DNA from: JASJCP01 sp051155735
GTDB taxonomy: Bacteria > Cyanobacteriota > Cyanobacteriia > Cyanobacteriales > Xenococcaceae
Direction: 5' to 3'
DNA length: 35,691 bases
Assembly: GCA_051155735.1 (NCBI GenBank)
Contig: DAXETX010000238.1
Coordinates: forward strand, 1-35,691
In this document: positions 16,451-24,735 of the stretch, one piece after another
Numbering within the stretch: the first letter of the stretch is position 1
Layout: each line of letters starts with the position of its first letter
Position numbers and translations under genes: made by a program
The notes under the pieces: model-generated
Databases searched by the model: none
Told to the model about the DNA's origin: nothing
The model's input: the letters and a program-made list of their open reading frames with translations, nothing else

Positions 16451-17755
16451 ATGAATAATGAATCACTATCGACGATCAAACCGCAAAACTTACCAGAGCA
16501 ATTAATCTGGTATTTGGCGATCGCAACCTATCCGCTATATTTGATCGGTGCATTATATATCGTAATTCCGACAATGGCGATCGCTCTATCATTTTATACC
16601 CTACATCGCTGGTATCGGCAAAGCGATCGCCTACCCAAGGCAGCCCGAATCTGGATTTCTCCTACTGCTTGGGTTTGGCTTGCTGCGGGAATCGTGATTG
16701 AAATAGCCCTAATCGTCGGTCATTTTAATTTTGACTTAGGACTGAAGCAGACGATTATCTCTTCGGTTAATAACTGGGGTCGCAAGTGGGCAATGATTCC
16801 GCTGCTAATTTTAATCGGTCATTTGAAGATTAGACCGCAACTACTTTATCGCATTGCTTGCATTATTGCAGTACAGAGTGCGCTTATGGCGATTGTCGGG
16901 ACTTTAGCTGCGATTGTTGGCATACCCAATATGTCTTATGTTTCGCCTCTGGCAATTTTTGGTGGTGGAGAGAATCATTACGAAGTTATTTTATTTCAAA
17001 ATGCGCTGCGAGAAAGAATTTATTTATTTGCTCCTTGGATTACAGCTATTGGAACTTTAGGTAACTTTTTTTTCTTTTTAGCTAGAGAAGATAAACATCC
17101 TCTATGGCGTATTAGTGGGGTGGTTAGTGCTTTAATTATGATTTTAATTTCTCAATCACGAGCAGCTTTATTATGTATTCCCTTTGTCTTGACTGTAGTT
17201 TGGCTAGTCAAAAATATATTTTATCCTGGGACTCAGTTACTGATTTCTTTAGGCTTTTTTTTATTAGGTTTATTTTCTTTTCCTCTGACTAAAGCTTTGA
17301 GTTTTGCTAGAGAACAATTTAGTAATTTTCGCGGGAGAGATTCGGTTTATTCTTCAAGAGTTCGGAGTAATCTTTATCGCGTTACTATTAAAACCTGGTG
17401 GGAAGAAGCTCCAATTTGGGGACATGGTCGGATTAGTGAAAAAGGTCCAGCTTTTTTATTTCATATGCCAATCGGTTCGCATAATACTTGGTTGGGAGCT
17501 TTATATACTTTTGGTTTGGTTGGTTTTATTGCTTTAGCTGTTGCTTTTCTATTTACTTTATTTAATTTGGCAATTCAGGCAAGAAAATCTCAGGTAGCTA
17601 CTGTCGGATTGTATCTTTTCCTAAGTCTTTTTGTCGCAACTTTTACTGATAGTATCGAACACGTTGCTTATATTTATTGGTCAGCTTTATTATTTATTGG
17701 AATTGCTTTAAGTCAGCAAGAAACCGAATCATTTTCTTTTAATACTTATAACTAG
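16451..17755 (+). CDS. Wzy-type polymerase / O-antigen ligase-like membrane protein
   Basis: A 434-residue multi-pass protein with about ten membrane helices. It carries the Wzy_C/O-antigen ligase signature: SQSRAALLCIPF in the middle, then a large loop with a conserved arginine and ending PIGSHNTWLGALYTFGLVGF. Wzy enzymes polymerise lipid-linked repeat units, and WaaL enzymes ligate them. The two are hard to separate by sequence, but the neighbouring flippase and Wzz fusion favour polymerase. The ATG at 16451 lies just after the heptamer repeat. The next GT2 gene starts six bases after the stop. Confidence 0.85.
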   Translation: MNNESLSTIKPQNLPEQLIWYLAIATYPLYLIGALYIVIPTMAIALSFYTLHRWYRQSDRLPKAARIWISPTAWVWLAAGIVIEIALIVGHFNFDLGLKQTIISSVNNWGRKWAMIPLLILIGHLKIRPQLLYRIACIIAVQSALMAIVGTLAAIVGIPNMSYVSPLAIFGGGENHYEVILFQNALRERIYLFAPWITAIGTLGNFFFFLAREDKHPLWRISGVVSALIMILISQSRAALLCIPFVLTVVWLVKNIFYPGTQLLISLGFFLLGLFSFPLTKALSFAREQFSNFRGRDSVYSSRVRSNLYRVTIKTWWEEAPIWGHGRISEKGPAFLFHMPIGSHNTWLGALYTFGLVGFIALAVAFLFTLFNLAIQARKSQVATVGLYLFLSLFVATFTDSIEHVAYIYWSALLFIGIALSQQETESFSFNTYN

Positions 17756-17760
17756 ATAAT

Positions 17761-18846
17761 ATGGCAAAGATTTCGATTATTATTCCAGCTTATAATGCTG
17801 CCAAAACTATTCTTGAAACTATTGAATCGGTACAACAACAAACTTTTAAGGATTGGGAACTAATTGTAATTAATGATGGTTCTACTGATGAGACACTCTC
17901 CGTTTTGAAAACAATTTCTGACCGTGAGGGATGCTCTCGGTTAGAGAGCATATCCAATCACGGTGTTGACGAAGTCATCGCAGGCTCTGTCGTTTCAAGG
18001 CAGAGTACCGATGACCCCCGTTTGCAAGTATATTCTTACCCTAACGGCGGAGTTTGTGTCGCGCGTAATCGCGGAATTGCTTTGGCTAAAGGAGAGTATC
18101 TCGCTTTTTTAGATGCAGATGATTTGTGGCTCAAAGATAAGCTAGAACTACAACTCAAAGCCTTAGAGCAAAATCCTCAAGCAGGCGTTGCTTATAGTTG
18201 GACTTGTTTTATGGACGAACAACCAGATGGCTATGTGTATCATTCTTGTCCTACTTATAACTTTACAGGCAACGTTTATCCTCAATTATTAGAAGCCGAT
18301 TTTATTCACAGTGGCTCTAACGTTTTAGTGCGCCGACAAGCAATTGAAGCAGTGGGTAGTTTCGATCCTAGCTGTGCTGGCTGCGAAGATTGGGATATGT
18401 GGGTGCGTTTGGCGGCAAAATGGCATTTTGTCGTAGTTCCCCAACAGCAAGTGATTTATCGCCGAACTTTGGGGTCGATTAGTTCTAATGTCGAGCAAAT
18501 GTATCGTCAGGCAGTTTTTGCGGTGAACAAAGCCTATCAAGCTGCACCATCCCAATGGCAATATCTCAAATCAAAAACCACAGCTAATCTACATATGTAC
18601 ACTGCTAGTTTATATCTGCAACATGGTATAGAAACTAGGAGAATTCAACAAGCAGGAAAGCATCTTGGTATGGCGATCGCCCAAAACTGGCAAATTCTGG
18701 GCAACTCTACCATGCAAAAGCTGTTAATTAAATTTTGGCTATATCGCATATTTCCGCCTCAATTAAGCAGAAATATATTTCAGTGGTTGAGAAAATTAAT
18801 TGCCATAAATGACCCTAGAGTAAAATTCCGCAGTAATCGCTCCTAA
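17761..18846 (+). CDS. Glycosyltransferase family 2 with an in-frame repeat insertion
   Basis: A GT2 enzyme of 361 residues, about 31 longer than its neighbour paralogue. ISIIIPAYNAAKTI, NDGSTDET and FLDADDLW (the DXD block) and the CEDWDMWVRLA segment are intact. After residue 54 the protein carries 31 extra residues encoded by a 93-base twin-hairpin element. If these are removed the text reads ISDPRLQVYSYPNGG, which aligns directly with TDPRIKLISQENRG in the GT2 at 15479. Because the insert is in frame, the enzyme may still work, with a surface loop in the nucleotide-binding half. It forms a tandem pair with the next gene. Confidence 0.9.
   Translation: MAKISIIIPAYNAAKTILETIESVQQQTFKDWELIVINDGSTDETLSVLKTISDREGCSRLESISNHGVDEVIAGSVVSRQSTDDPRLQVYSYPNGGVCVARNRGIALAKGEYLAFLDADDLWLKDKLELQLKALEQNPQAGVAYSWTCFMDEQPDGYVYHSCPTYNFTGNVYPQLLEADFIHSGSNVLVRRQAIEAVGSFDPSCAGCEDWDMWVRLAAKWHFVVVPQQQVIYRRTLGSISSNVEQMYRQAVFAVNKAYQAAPSQWQYLKSKTTANLHMYTASLYLQHGIETRRIQQAGKHLGMAIAQNWQILGNSTMQKLLIKFWLYRIFPPQLSRNIFQWLRKLIAINDPRVKFRSNRS
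17923..18015. repeat. 93-base twin-hairpin element inserted in frame
   Basis: Two adjacent stem-loops. The first pairs CCGTGA (17922-17927) with TCACGG (17958-17963), and inside it ATGCTCTC (17931-17938) with GAGAGCAT (17944-17951). The second pairs GTCATCG (17974-17980) with CGATGAC (18009-18015), and inside it CTCTG (17985-17989) with CAGAG (18001-18005). TGAC occurs at both borders (17919-17922 and 18012-18015), as a target duplication would. The length is exactly 31 codons, with no stop in frame. Confidence 0.8.
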
Positions 18847-18866
18847 CAATTATCAATAATTAATCA

Positions 18867-19856
18867 ATGACTACTATCTCAGTTATCATTCCTGCTTACA
18901 ATGCCGAACGGACAATTTTGGCAACGATTAAGTCGGTACAACAGCAGACTTTTAAAGATTTAGAAATTATTGTGATCGATGATGGTTCTAGTGATCGCAC
19001 TCGTGAAATTTTAGCAACTATTGACGACGAACGCTTAAAAATCAATTCTTACTCGAATCAAGGCTTATCCACAGCCCGTAATCGCGGTATTGCTCGTGCT
19101 AAAGGCAAATATCTATCTTTTATTGATGCTGACGATCTTTGGACTCCCGATAAGTTAGCCAAACAGCTAACTGCTTTAAAATCTAATCCTCAAGCTAGTG
19201 TGGCTTATAGCTGGATGGTATTAATGGTAGAAGCTACCGATAATCATGAGCAAACTAGCTTTATTTCGGGCAAAAAAGTCGCTTTTACGGGAAATGTCTA
19301 TGAAAAACTGCTGTTAGATAATTTTATTGGTAACGGTTCTAATATTCTGGTCAAACAGGGGGCGATCGCCTCAGTCGGAGAGTTTGACACGACACTTAAA
19401 TCTTGTGAAGACTGGGACTACTATTTAAGGCTGGCTGCTAAATATAATTTTGCTTTAGTTCCAGAACATCAAATCATTTATCGCAAAACCCCTGGAACGA
19501 TGACGTCAAAAGGTTCGATTCTGGAAACAGAAGGGTTAAAAGTAATTGACAAAGCCTATCAAACCATCCCTCAAAAATTACAGCATCTAAAAAATCAGAG
19601 TATCGCCAGATTTTCTCTAGTTTGCGGACGTATCTATCTCGACCGTAATTGCGATCGCCGAGATATTAGCAAAGCTCAACAAAGGTTATTTAAAGCAATT
19701 AAACTAAATCCTAGAGTTTTATTTTTGCCAGATACTTATACATTATTATTTAAAATAACTTTCAAAAAATTACTGCCATATAAGCTAGTAAATAGTTTAA
19801 TTTCTACTCTTAAAAAACCTTGGGAAATACAAAAATTTAAATCGATACATAAATGA
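18867..19856 (+). CDS. Glycosyltransferase family 2 (tandem paralogue)
   Basis: A GT2 enzyme of 329 residues. ISVIIPAYNAERTI, DDGSSDRT and FIDADDLW (DXD) and the CEDWDYYLRLA segment are all present. It is clearly a duplicate of the preceding gene, with near-identical blocks (SVQQQTFKD, ARNRGIA.AKG, GNVY, EDWD). It lacks the 31-residue insert, which makes it a good control for that insertion. Its TGA overlaps the ATG of the flippase gene (ATGA), so translation is coupled. Substrate specificity may have diverged after duplication; this cannot be judged from motifs. Confidence 0.92.
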   Translation: MTTISVIIPAYNAERTILATIKSVQQQTFKDLEIIVIDDGSSDRTREILATIDDERLKINSYSNQGLSTARNRGIARAKGKYLSFIDADDLWTPDKLAKQLTALKSNPQASVAYSWMVLMVEATDNHEQTSFISGKKVAFTGNVYEKLLLDNFIGNGSNILVKQGAIASVGEFDTTLKSCEDWDYYLRLAAKYNFALVPEHQIIYRKTPGTMTSKGSILETEGLKVIDKAYQTIPQKLQHLKNQSIARFSLVCGRIYLDRNCDRRDISKAQQRLFKAIKLNPRVLFLPDTYTLLFKITFKKLLPYKLVNSLISTLKKPWEIQKFKSIHK

Positions 19857-21112
19857 TTGCCAATAAATTTAAACTAGGTAAATTAAAAAAAATATTTTCA
19901 GGTAGCTATGTTCGGAATGTCGGCTGGCTAGGAGGTGCAGAGTTATTTAATCGAGTTTTTCGTCTGGGTACTACTGTTACTCTAGCTCGTCTTTTTACGA
20001 CCGAAGATTATGGCTTAATGGCATTTATTTATACTACCTTTGAAATTGCGAGTGTTTTTACTTTAAAGCATGGGATTAGTGCCAAAATTATTCAAACTGA
20101 TGAGAAGCATTTAATTACTATTGCTAACACTTGTTATTGGTTAAATTGGTTACTATGTATTAGTTTATTTATTTTACAATGTCTAGCTGCTTTTCCTATT
20201 ACTTACTTTTATCAAAACGATCAATTATTATTACCGCTTTGTGTCTCAGCTTTAGTTTATTTAGTACTTCCTTTATTTACGGTTAATTCGGCTTTAATTG
20301 AGCGAGAAAATCGACTTAAAGTAACAGCAATGTGCCATGCTGGTCAATCTTTAATTAATAATTTGATCATTGTAGTTTTGGCACTATTAGGAATGGGGAT
20401 TTGGTCAATTGTTCTAGGACTAATTTTATCAATGCCCGTTTGGATTTATTTTACTTGGAAAAATCACAGTTGGCGACCACCTACCAAATTTACTTTAGCT
20501 AAATGGCAAGAAATTGTCGGCTTTGGCAAAAATATTTTAGGAGTAGAAATTCTGAATAAACTCAGGATGAATATTGATTATTTATTGGTTGGTAAATTCT
20601 TAGGAGTAGAAGCTTTAGGAATTTATTTTTTTGCTTTTAATGCTGGTTCGGGAATTATCACTAACGTAGTTTACGCTTTTTTATCAGCTTTATTTCCCCA
20701 TCTTTGTGCAGTAAGAGAAAATAAAACAAAATTGAAAAAGCAATTTTATCAGAGTTTTAAAACAATCGCCGTTACGATTGTTCCTCTAGTAATTCTCCAG
20801 TCGAGTTTATCGCCTTTTTATGTACCAATTATTTTTGGAGAAAAATGGGTAATGGCAGTACCAATTTTAATTATGGTTTGCTTGTCGGTTATTCCTCGGA
20901 CTTTTTCTTGGGCAACGGTAATGTTACTCAATAGTATTAACAAGCCTCACTTAAATCTTTACTTAGATTTAATTTTTACAGTCATTTTTACTGCTGCAAT
21001 TCTGATGGCATTACCTTGGGGTATTTATTGGGTAGCAGCCTCAGTTTTACTATCTCATGTTTTAATCTTACCTGCGTTTACTATTTGGTCAATTCGTCAA
21101 GCCTTTAAATAA
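19853..21112 (+). CDS. Wzx-type polysaccharide flippase (MOP superfamily)
   Basis: A 419-residue membrane protein with about 11-12 hydrophobic segments. The opening VGWLGGAELFNRVFRLGTT and ARLFTTEDYGLMAF match the start of polysaccharide-biosynthesis flippases (Wzx/PST type). It would turn undecaprenyl-linked repeat units to the outer face of the plasma membrane for the Wzy-like polymerase encoded at 16451. The start ATG overlaps the preceding stop by four bases. A series of small hairpins and a terminator candidate follow, so this is probably the last gene of the main operon. Confidence 0.9.
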   Translation: MIANKFKLGKLKKIFSGSYVRNVGWLGGAELFNRVFRLGTTVTLARLFTTEDYGLMAFIYTTFEIASVFTLKHGISAKIIQTDEKHLITIANTCYWLNWLLCISLFILQCLAAFPITYFYQNDQLLLPLCVSALVYLVLPLFTVNSALIERENRLKVTAMCHAGQSLINNLIIVVLALLGMGIWSIVLGLILSMPVWIYFTWKNHSWRPPTKFTLAKWQEIVGFGKNILGVEILNKLRMNIDYLLVGKFLGVEALGIYFFAFNAGSGIITNVVYAFLSALFPHLCAVRENKTKLKKQFYQSFKTIAVTIVPLVILQSSLSPFYVPIIFGEKWVMAVPILIMVCLSVIPRTFSWATVMLLNSINKPHLNLYLDLIFTVIFTAAILMALPWGIYWVAASVLLSHVLILPAFTIWSIRQAFK

Positions 21113-21237
21113 AGGGCTTCGCCCAGCTATTAGCTCGCTCGCTTCAATCAAATAGAGTCTTAAACTCTACCTGATTGTGGACACCGTAAAGACGGTGGAG
21201 TCTTATACTCAGTAACGCTTTTAACAGTTAAACAAAG

Positions 21238-21258
21238 GCTAAAAGCTAAAAGCTAAAA
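21238..21258. repeat. Heptamer repeat, GCTAAAA x3
   Basis: Three perfect tandem copies of GCTAAAA, followed by GC and a T run. A degenerate relative occurs at 33958-33976. STRR-type repeat. Confidence 0.8.
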
Positions 21259-21266
21259 GCTTTTTT
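21248..21266 (+). terminator. Intrinsic terminator candidate after the flippase gene
   Basis: AAAAGC (21248-21253) pairs with GCTTTT (21259-21264) across a 5-base loop and runs into a T tract. The stem is AT-rich and formed from the heptamer repeat, so its strength is uncertain. Confidence 0.4.
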
Positions 21267-21324
21267 GATAAACTATTAATTTTTCAGCTACATTTCGATT
21301 TTATGCGCTATTTACTCAAAATTT

Positions 21325-22755
21325 ATGGATCAAAAATTTGCTTTTTTAAAAAATTCTGGTGAGGCAATTATTCGCGATCGCCCAGTTGCGGAAACTACTA
21401 TTGCCTTGCTTCATTCTTATGATTTAATCGATGATTTTTTAGATAGTATTAACATCTCTTTAGAGACTTTTTGCCAAGAGTTTCTTGGTAGCTGGATGTT
21501 TGGCTACATCAATGCCTTAAAACAAGCAGGAGTCCGAACTGTCATCTTTTGCATCTCCACTCAGGTAACAAAACCGACTCGCTTACTTCATCAACCCACA
21601 GGGACGACTATTTGTGCTTTACCTCCTTTTGCTGGATATCATGTATATCGGTCGCTACGACGTAAATCTTTAAAACTATATGGGGCAAAAGAAGGCGAGA
21701 CTTTTAAAGATATCGTAAATCGTAATATTAGTCTGCGTAACTCCTCCCTCACTTTTTTTAAAAATCTTGCCCAGAGTTTTGGTAGCTATTGCTGCACACC
21801 ACTATATTTATTAGCCAGAGAATTAAAACGAGAAAATTGTCAGGTAATTCTGTGTCAAGAATACGAATATGCCCGTTTTGATGTCTGTGTTATGTTAGGA
21901 AAGTCAATCGGAATTCCTGTATATGGCGTATTTCAAGGTAGCGATCGCACTTTAAGCCTGATCGAGTCACCCCTGCGTCAATGGTCTTTAAATAACTGTG
22001 CAGGGGTAATTATTGCCTCCCAACAAGAACGCAATCGGGTTAAGCAAAAATATCAATTGCCTGATGGTAAAATAGCGCCAATTTTCAATCCCTTAGATTT
22101 ACCCACAAAATTAGTTTCGGCAACACTCAAGCAAACGACAAGACAAGAACTAGGAATTAAGCCTCAAGCAAAAGTTGTCATGTGGCATGGCAGAGTCGAA
22201 ATCGAACGCAAAGGTTTAGATATTTTATTATCAGCTTGGAAACTAGTTTGTCAGCAACGCCTAACTGAACAATTATGCTTATTGCTAGTGGGTACTGGTA
22301 GTGATGCTACCCAACTACGGCAAATGATTGCCACCTTAGAATTAACTAATATAATCTGGATTGACCAGTTTATCAGCGATCGCAGTTTAATTCATCGCTA
22401 TCTCAGTGTGGCTGATATCTATACTTTTCCTTCTCGTCAAGAGGGGTTTCCTCTCGCACCTATTGAAGCAATGGCTTGTCAATTACCAGTAGTAGCAGCC
22501 AATGCAGTAGGAGTGGCAGACATCTTAACCGAGGGAACAGAAACAGGGGGAATTATTGTCCCTTTGGGTAATATTACAGCTTTAGCTGCTGCTTTGGGTG
22601 AGTTATTAGACGATCCAGTAAAACGACAGCATTTAGCTAAATTAGCCCATCAAAGAGCAAAAAGCAATTTTTCAGCCCAAGCGATCTCTCAGCAATTGCG
22701 AGAAGTCTTGTTGAGTCAGAGAGACCCCGTCGTGAAAAGACTCCGCTTCCTCTGA
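21325..22755 (+). CDS. Glycosyltransferase family 4
   Basis: A 476-residue GT-B glycosyltransferase with an N-terminal half longer than usual. The donor domain begins at WHGRVEIERKGLDIL (about residue 290), and the EX7E motif is EGFPLAPIE, followed by AMACQLPVVAANAVG. The N-terminal domain is divergent and I cannot tie it to a subfamily. It is separated from the flippase gene by the hairpin-rich gap, so it may be transcribed separately. Its last codons (RDPVVKRLRFL) are encoded inside an inverted repeat at 22714-22757, so the original C-terminus may have been replaced. Confidence 0.87.
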   Translation: MDQKFAFLKNSGEAIIRDRPVAETTIALLHSYDLIDDFLDSINISLETFCQEFLGSWMFGYINALKQAGVRTVIFCISTQVTKPTRLLHQPTGTTICALPPFAGYHVYRSLRRKSLKLYGAKEGETFKDIVNRNISLRNSSLTFFKNLAQSFGSYCCTPLYLLARELKRENCQVILCQEYEYARFDVCVMLGKSIGIPVYGVFQGSDRTLSLIESPLRQWSLNNCAGVIIASQQERNRVKQKYQLPDGKIAPIFNPLDLPTKLVSATLKQTTRQELGIKPQAKVVMWHGRVEIERKGLDILLSAWKLVCQQRLTEQLCLLLVGTGSDATQLRQMIATLELTNIIWIDQFISDRSLIHRYLSVADIYTFPSRQEGFPLAPIEAMACQLPVVAANAVGVADILTEGTETGGIIVPLGNITALAAALGELLDDPVKRQHLAKLAHQRAKSNFSAQAISQQLREVLLSQRDPVVKRLRFL

Positions 22756-22757
22756 CT
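22714..22757. repeat. Inverted repeat at the glycosyltransferase 3' end
   Basis: AGTCAGAG (22714-22721) and CTCTGACT (22750-22757) are perfect inverse complements around a 28-base middle. The repeat spans the last coding bases and stop of the glycosyltransferase. Directly after, GACTTCGTCAA (22754-22764) is the reverse complement of an 11-mer (17966-17976) inside the twin-hairpin element, hinting at a shared repeat family. Confidence 0.55.
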
Positions 22758-22779
22758 TCGTCAAGTTTTTTAGGCAAAC

Positions 22780-22785
22780 TATAAT
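22780..22785 (+). promoter_or_regulatory. Possible -10 box before the ABC ATPase gene
   Basis: TATAAT lies 29 bases before the ATG at 22814. No good -35 is found 17 bases upstream (TTCGTC), so this is weak. Confidence 0.25.
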
Positions 22786-22813
22786 ATCATTCGGTTGCTC
22801 TAAAATAGAGTTA

Positions 22814-23575
22814 ATGAAAACTAAAACTAGCTCCTCAAACCTCGAACCGATACTAAAACTAATTCAGGTTGGATTTAAATCCGCTCTAGATTCTAGTTAT
22901 TTATTACAAGATATATCTTTTGAATTAGCTTCAGGGGATAAATTAGCCATTGTTGGTGCTTCTGGTGCAGGAAAAACTACTTTATTACGACTACTAAATC
23001 GCCTCGCTTCTCCAACAGAAGGCAAAATTTATTTGGTAGCAACTCCTTTTTCGGAGTATCATCCAGTGACACTGCGTCAGCAAATTGTGCTAGTGCCTCA
23101 AGAACCCAAATTGTTGGGAATGTCAGTACAAGAAACTTTAGCCTATCCTTTAAAGCTACAGCGATTACCAGAATCTCAAATTCAGCAACGGATCGAAACT
23201 TGGAGTAAAGCGTTACGTATTCCGCAAGACTGGTTCAACCGTAATGAATTACAGCTATCTTTAGGACAAAGACAACTAGTCGCGATCGCTCGTGCTTTAG
23301 TGATGCAACCGCAAATTTTGCTGTTAGATGAACCAACTTCAGCCTTAGACTTGGGTATGGCTAACCATATTCTCGACATTCTCAGAGATTTAGCTACCGA
23401 AACCACTATTATCATTGTCACTCACCAACTAGAGTTAGCTGAAAAATTTGCCGAACGTATTTTATATCTACAGCAAGGAAAACTCCTACAAGATATCCTA
23501 GCAACTCCAACTAATTGGCAATTAATTAGAGAACAAATCGTCCAGATTGAGACAGAAACTTCTCAGGAATGGTAA
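22814..23575 (+). CDS. ABC transporter ATP-binding protein (orphan)
   Basis: A 253-residue nucleotide-binding subunit. It has Walker A GASGAGKTT at 48-56, a Q-loop at Q96, signature LSLGQ at 148-152, Walker B with catalytic glutamate ILLLDEP at 168-174, a D-loop SALD, and an H-loop histidine in VTHQLELAE. The overall look is of the YbbL/FetA-like or phosphate/amino-acid importer class. No permease or binding protein lies beside it, so the partner is elsewhere. Its position after the polysaccharide genes does not prove a glycan role; it is not a typical Wzt, which usually carries a C-terminal carbohydrate-binding domain. The ATG at 22814 is supported by length. Confidence 0.9.
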   Translation: MKTKTSSSNLEPILKLIQVGFKSALDSSYLLQDISFELASGDKLAIVGASGAGKTTLLRLLNRLASPTEGKIYLVATPFSEYHPVTLRQQIVLVPQEPKLLGMSVQETLAYPLKLQRLPESQIQQRIETWSKALRIPQDWFNRNELQLSLGQRQLVAIARALVMQPQILLLDEPTSALDLGMANHILDILRDLATETTIIIVTHQLELAEKFAERILYLQQGKLLQDILATPTNWQLIREQIVQIETETSQEW

Positions 23576-23951
23576 TTTATCAGTTATCAGTAAGCAGTAA
23601 GCACATTTCTGTTTTTTGCCTAATTTTATAGTAAGTATTTTCACTAGTAATTTTTGATTAATTTTTTAACTGACTCAAATAGTTGTAAAACTAAGGTTTT
23701 TTTTGATTATTTTTAATTCGCTTCATTCAAACTTTATTTTATTAGAAAAATATCGATAAATTTTTTATATTTACTTACTAGTTTTTTATAAAGAAATTAT
23801 AATTGATGGCTTATTTTACCTCATAGTTTACCCAAAAAATAATATATTTTGAGTGTTTTCGCTGATGTAATAATCCCCAGTTGAAATCTACTATAAGAGT
23901 TAAATAAACAATAATTAAATAGCTAAAAATACTTTTATAGGATTTAAAAAA
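23576..23951. other. AT-rich intergenic region
   Basis: Opens with four heptamers (23577-23604). The rest is very AT-rich with no gene seen. A TATAAG at 23892-23897 could be a -10 box for the secreted protein gene, but it has no matching -35. AGGA at 23939-23942 is a plausible ribosome site for the ATG at 23952. Confidence 0.5.
23577..23604. repeat. Four heptamers after the ABC ATPase stop
   Basis: TTATCAG twice, then TAAGCAG and TAAGCAC, in strict 7-base register starting two bases after the stop codon. STRR-type repeat. Confidence 0.75.
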
Positions 23952-24635
23952 ATGAATTTATCTCAGAAATTAATTGCGACAGCAGCTACTTTTTTCTTAA
24001 CAGCAAATCCAATTCAAGCTTTTACTGTAACCGTCGAAGATCCTAAAATCCAAAGTCCCCAGGTCACAGAAAATGTGTTTACCATCGATTTTAATGATTT
24101 GACAGTTAATAGCACTGGCTCTTTTAGTAAGTCGAATGATATTGATTCTATTACCTATTCTTATGGTGGTGATTTATTGGTTACTAATACTGATATCTAT
24201 GGCGGTGCTGATAACTCTTATTATCTTCACGAAGCTGAAGCTAAACTCGGCTACAATATCACAGTCGATCAAGAGCAAAAATACTTTGGTTTTTGGTGGT
24301 CAGCAGGAGATGGTGGTAATAAAATTATTTTCAAAAGAGATGGAGCGATAGTCAGAACTTTTAACACTCAAAATGTAATTGATACTTTAGCAGGATTATC
24401 TAATACTGAAGACTATTATTGTAATCCCACACCTTTGTTTCCCAATGAAGTGTGTCACGAACCCTATGTATTTATTAATTTCTTCTTTGAAAATGGCGAA
24501 ACTTATGATGAAATAGTTATCGAAAATAATAATGAGGGGTCTAATTTTGAATCTGATAACCATACTTTCTCTGTAACTCCACAACCTCCTAGAGGGAAAG
24601 TAGTTCCTACTGAAACTGTTGTGTTTGCTGATTAA
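23952..24635 (+). CDS. Secreted protein of unknown function
   Basis: A 227-residue protein with a clear Sec signal peptide (MNLSQKLIATAATFFLTA, cleavage probably after the A of PIQA at about residue 23). The mature part is acidic, beta-rich and aromatic (DSITYSYGGDLLV, KYFGFWWSAGDGG), reminiscent of the jelly-roll domains of cyanobacterial PEP-CTERM surface proteins. The PEP motif, membrane helix and basic tail are absent: the protein ends KVVPTETVVFAD. Two cysteines near residues 157 and 168 could form a disulfide. Possible roles are an extracellular matrix or carbohydrate-binding protein; this is inference. It stands alone with its own upstream region. Confidence 0.8.
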   Translation: MNLSQKLIATAATFFLTANPIQAFTVTVEDPKIQSPQVTENVFTIDFNDLTVNSTGSFSKSNDIDSITYSYGGDLLVTNTDIYGGADNSYYLHEAEAKLGYNITVDQEQKYFGFWWSAGDGGNKIIFKRDGAIVRTFNTQNVIDTLAGLSNTEDYYCNPTPLFPNEVCHEPYVFINFFFENGETYDEIVIENNNEGSNFESDNHTFSVTPQPPRGKVVPTETVVFAD

Positions 24636-24735
24636 ATCATCTGTGGCTTCAATAAAATCGGCTGAAAAGTTCCCTAGAGTCCTAAAATATAGTGTAAGTA
24701 AAAATTCTTAATGCAACTAATTAAGTAAAAGCAAT

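Larger units (their letters stand above)
21113..21324. other. Intergenic region packed with hairpins
   Basis: Four small stem-loops follow one another after the flippase stop: GGGC/GCCC at 21114-21124, an AATCA..TAGAGT / ACTCTA..TGATT stem at 21146-21176, CACCGT/ACGGTG at 21182-21197, and GAGT/ACTC at 21198-21210. GAGTCTTA occurs in both the second and fourth. Heptamers and a T-run hairpin come next. No gene is evident. Confidence 0.65.
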
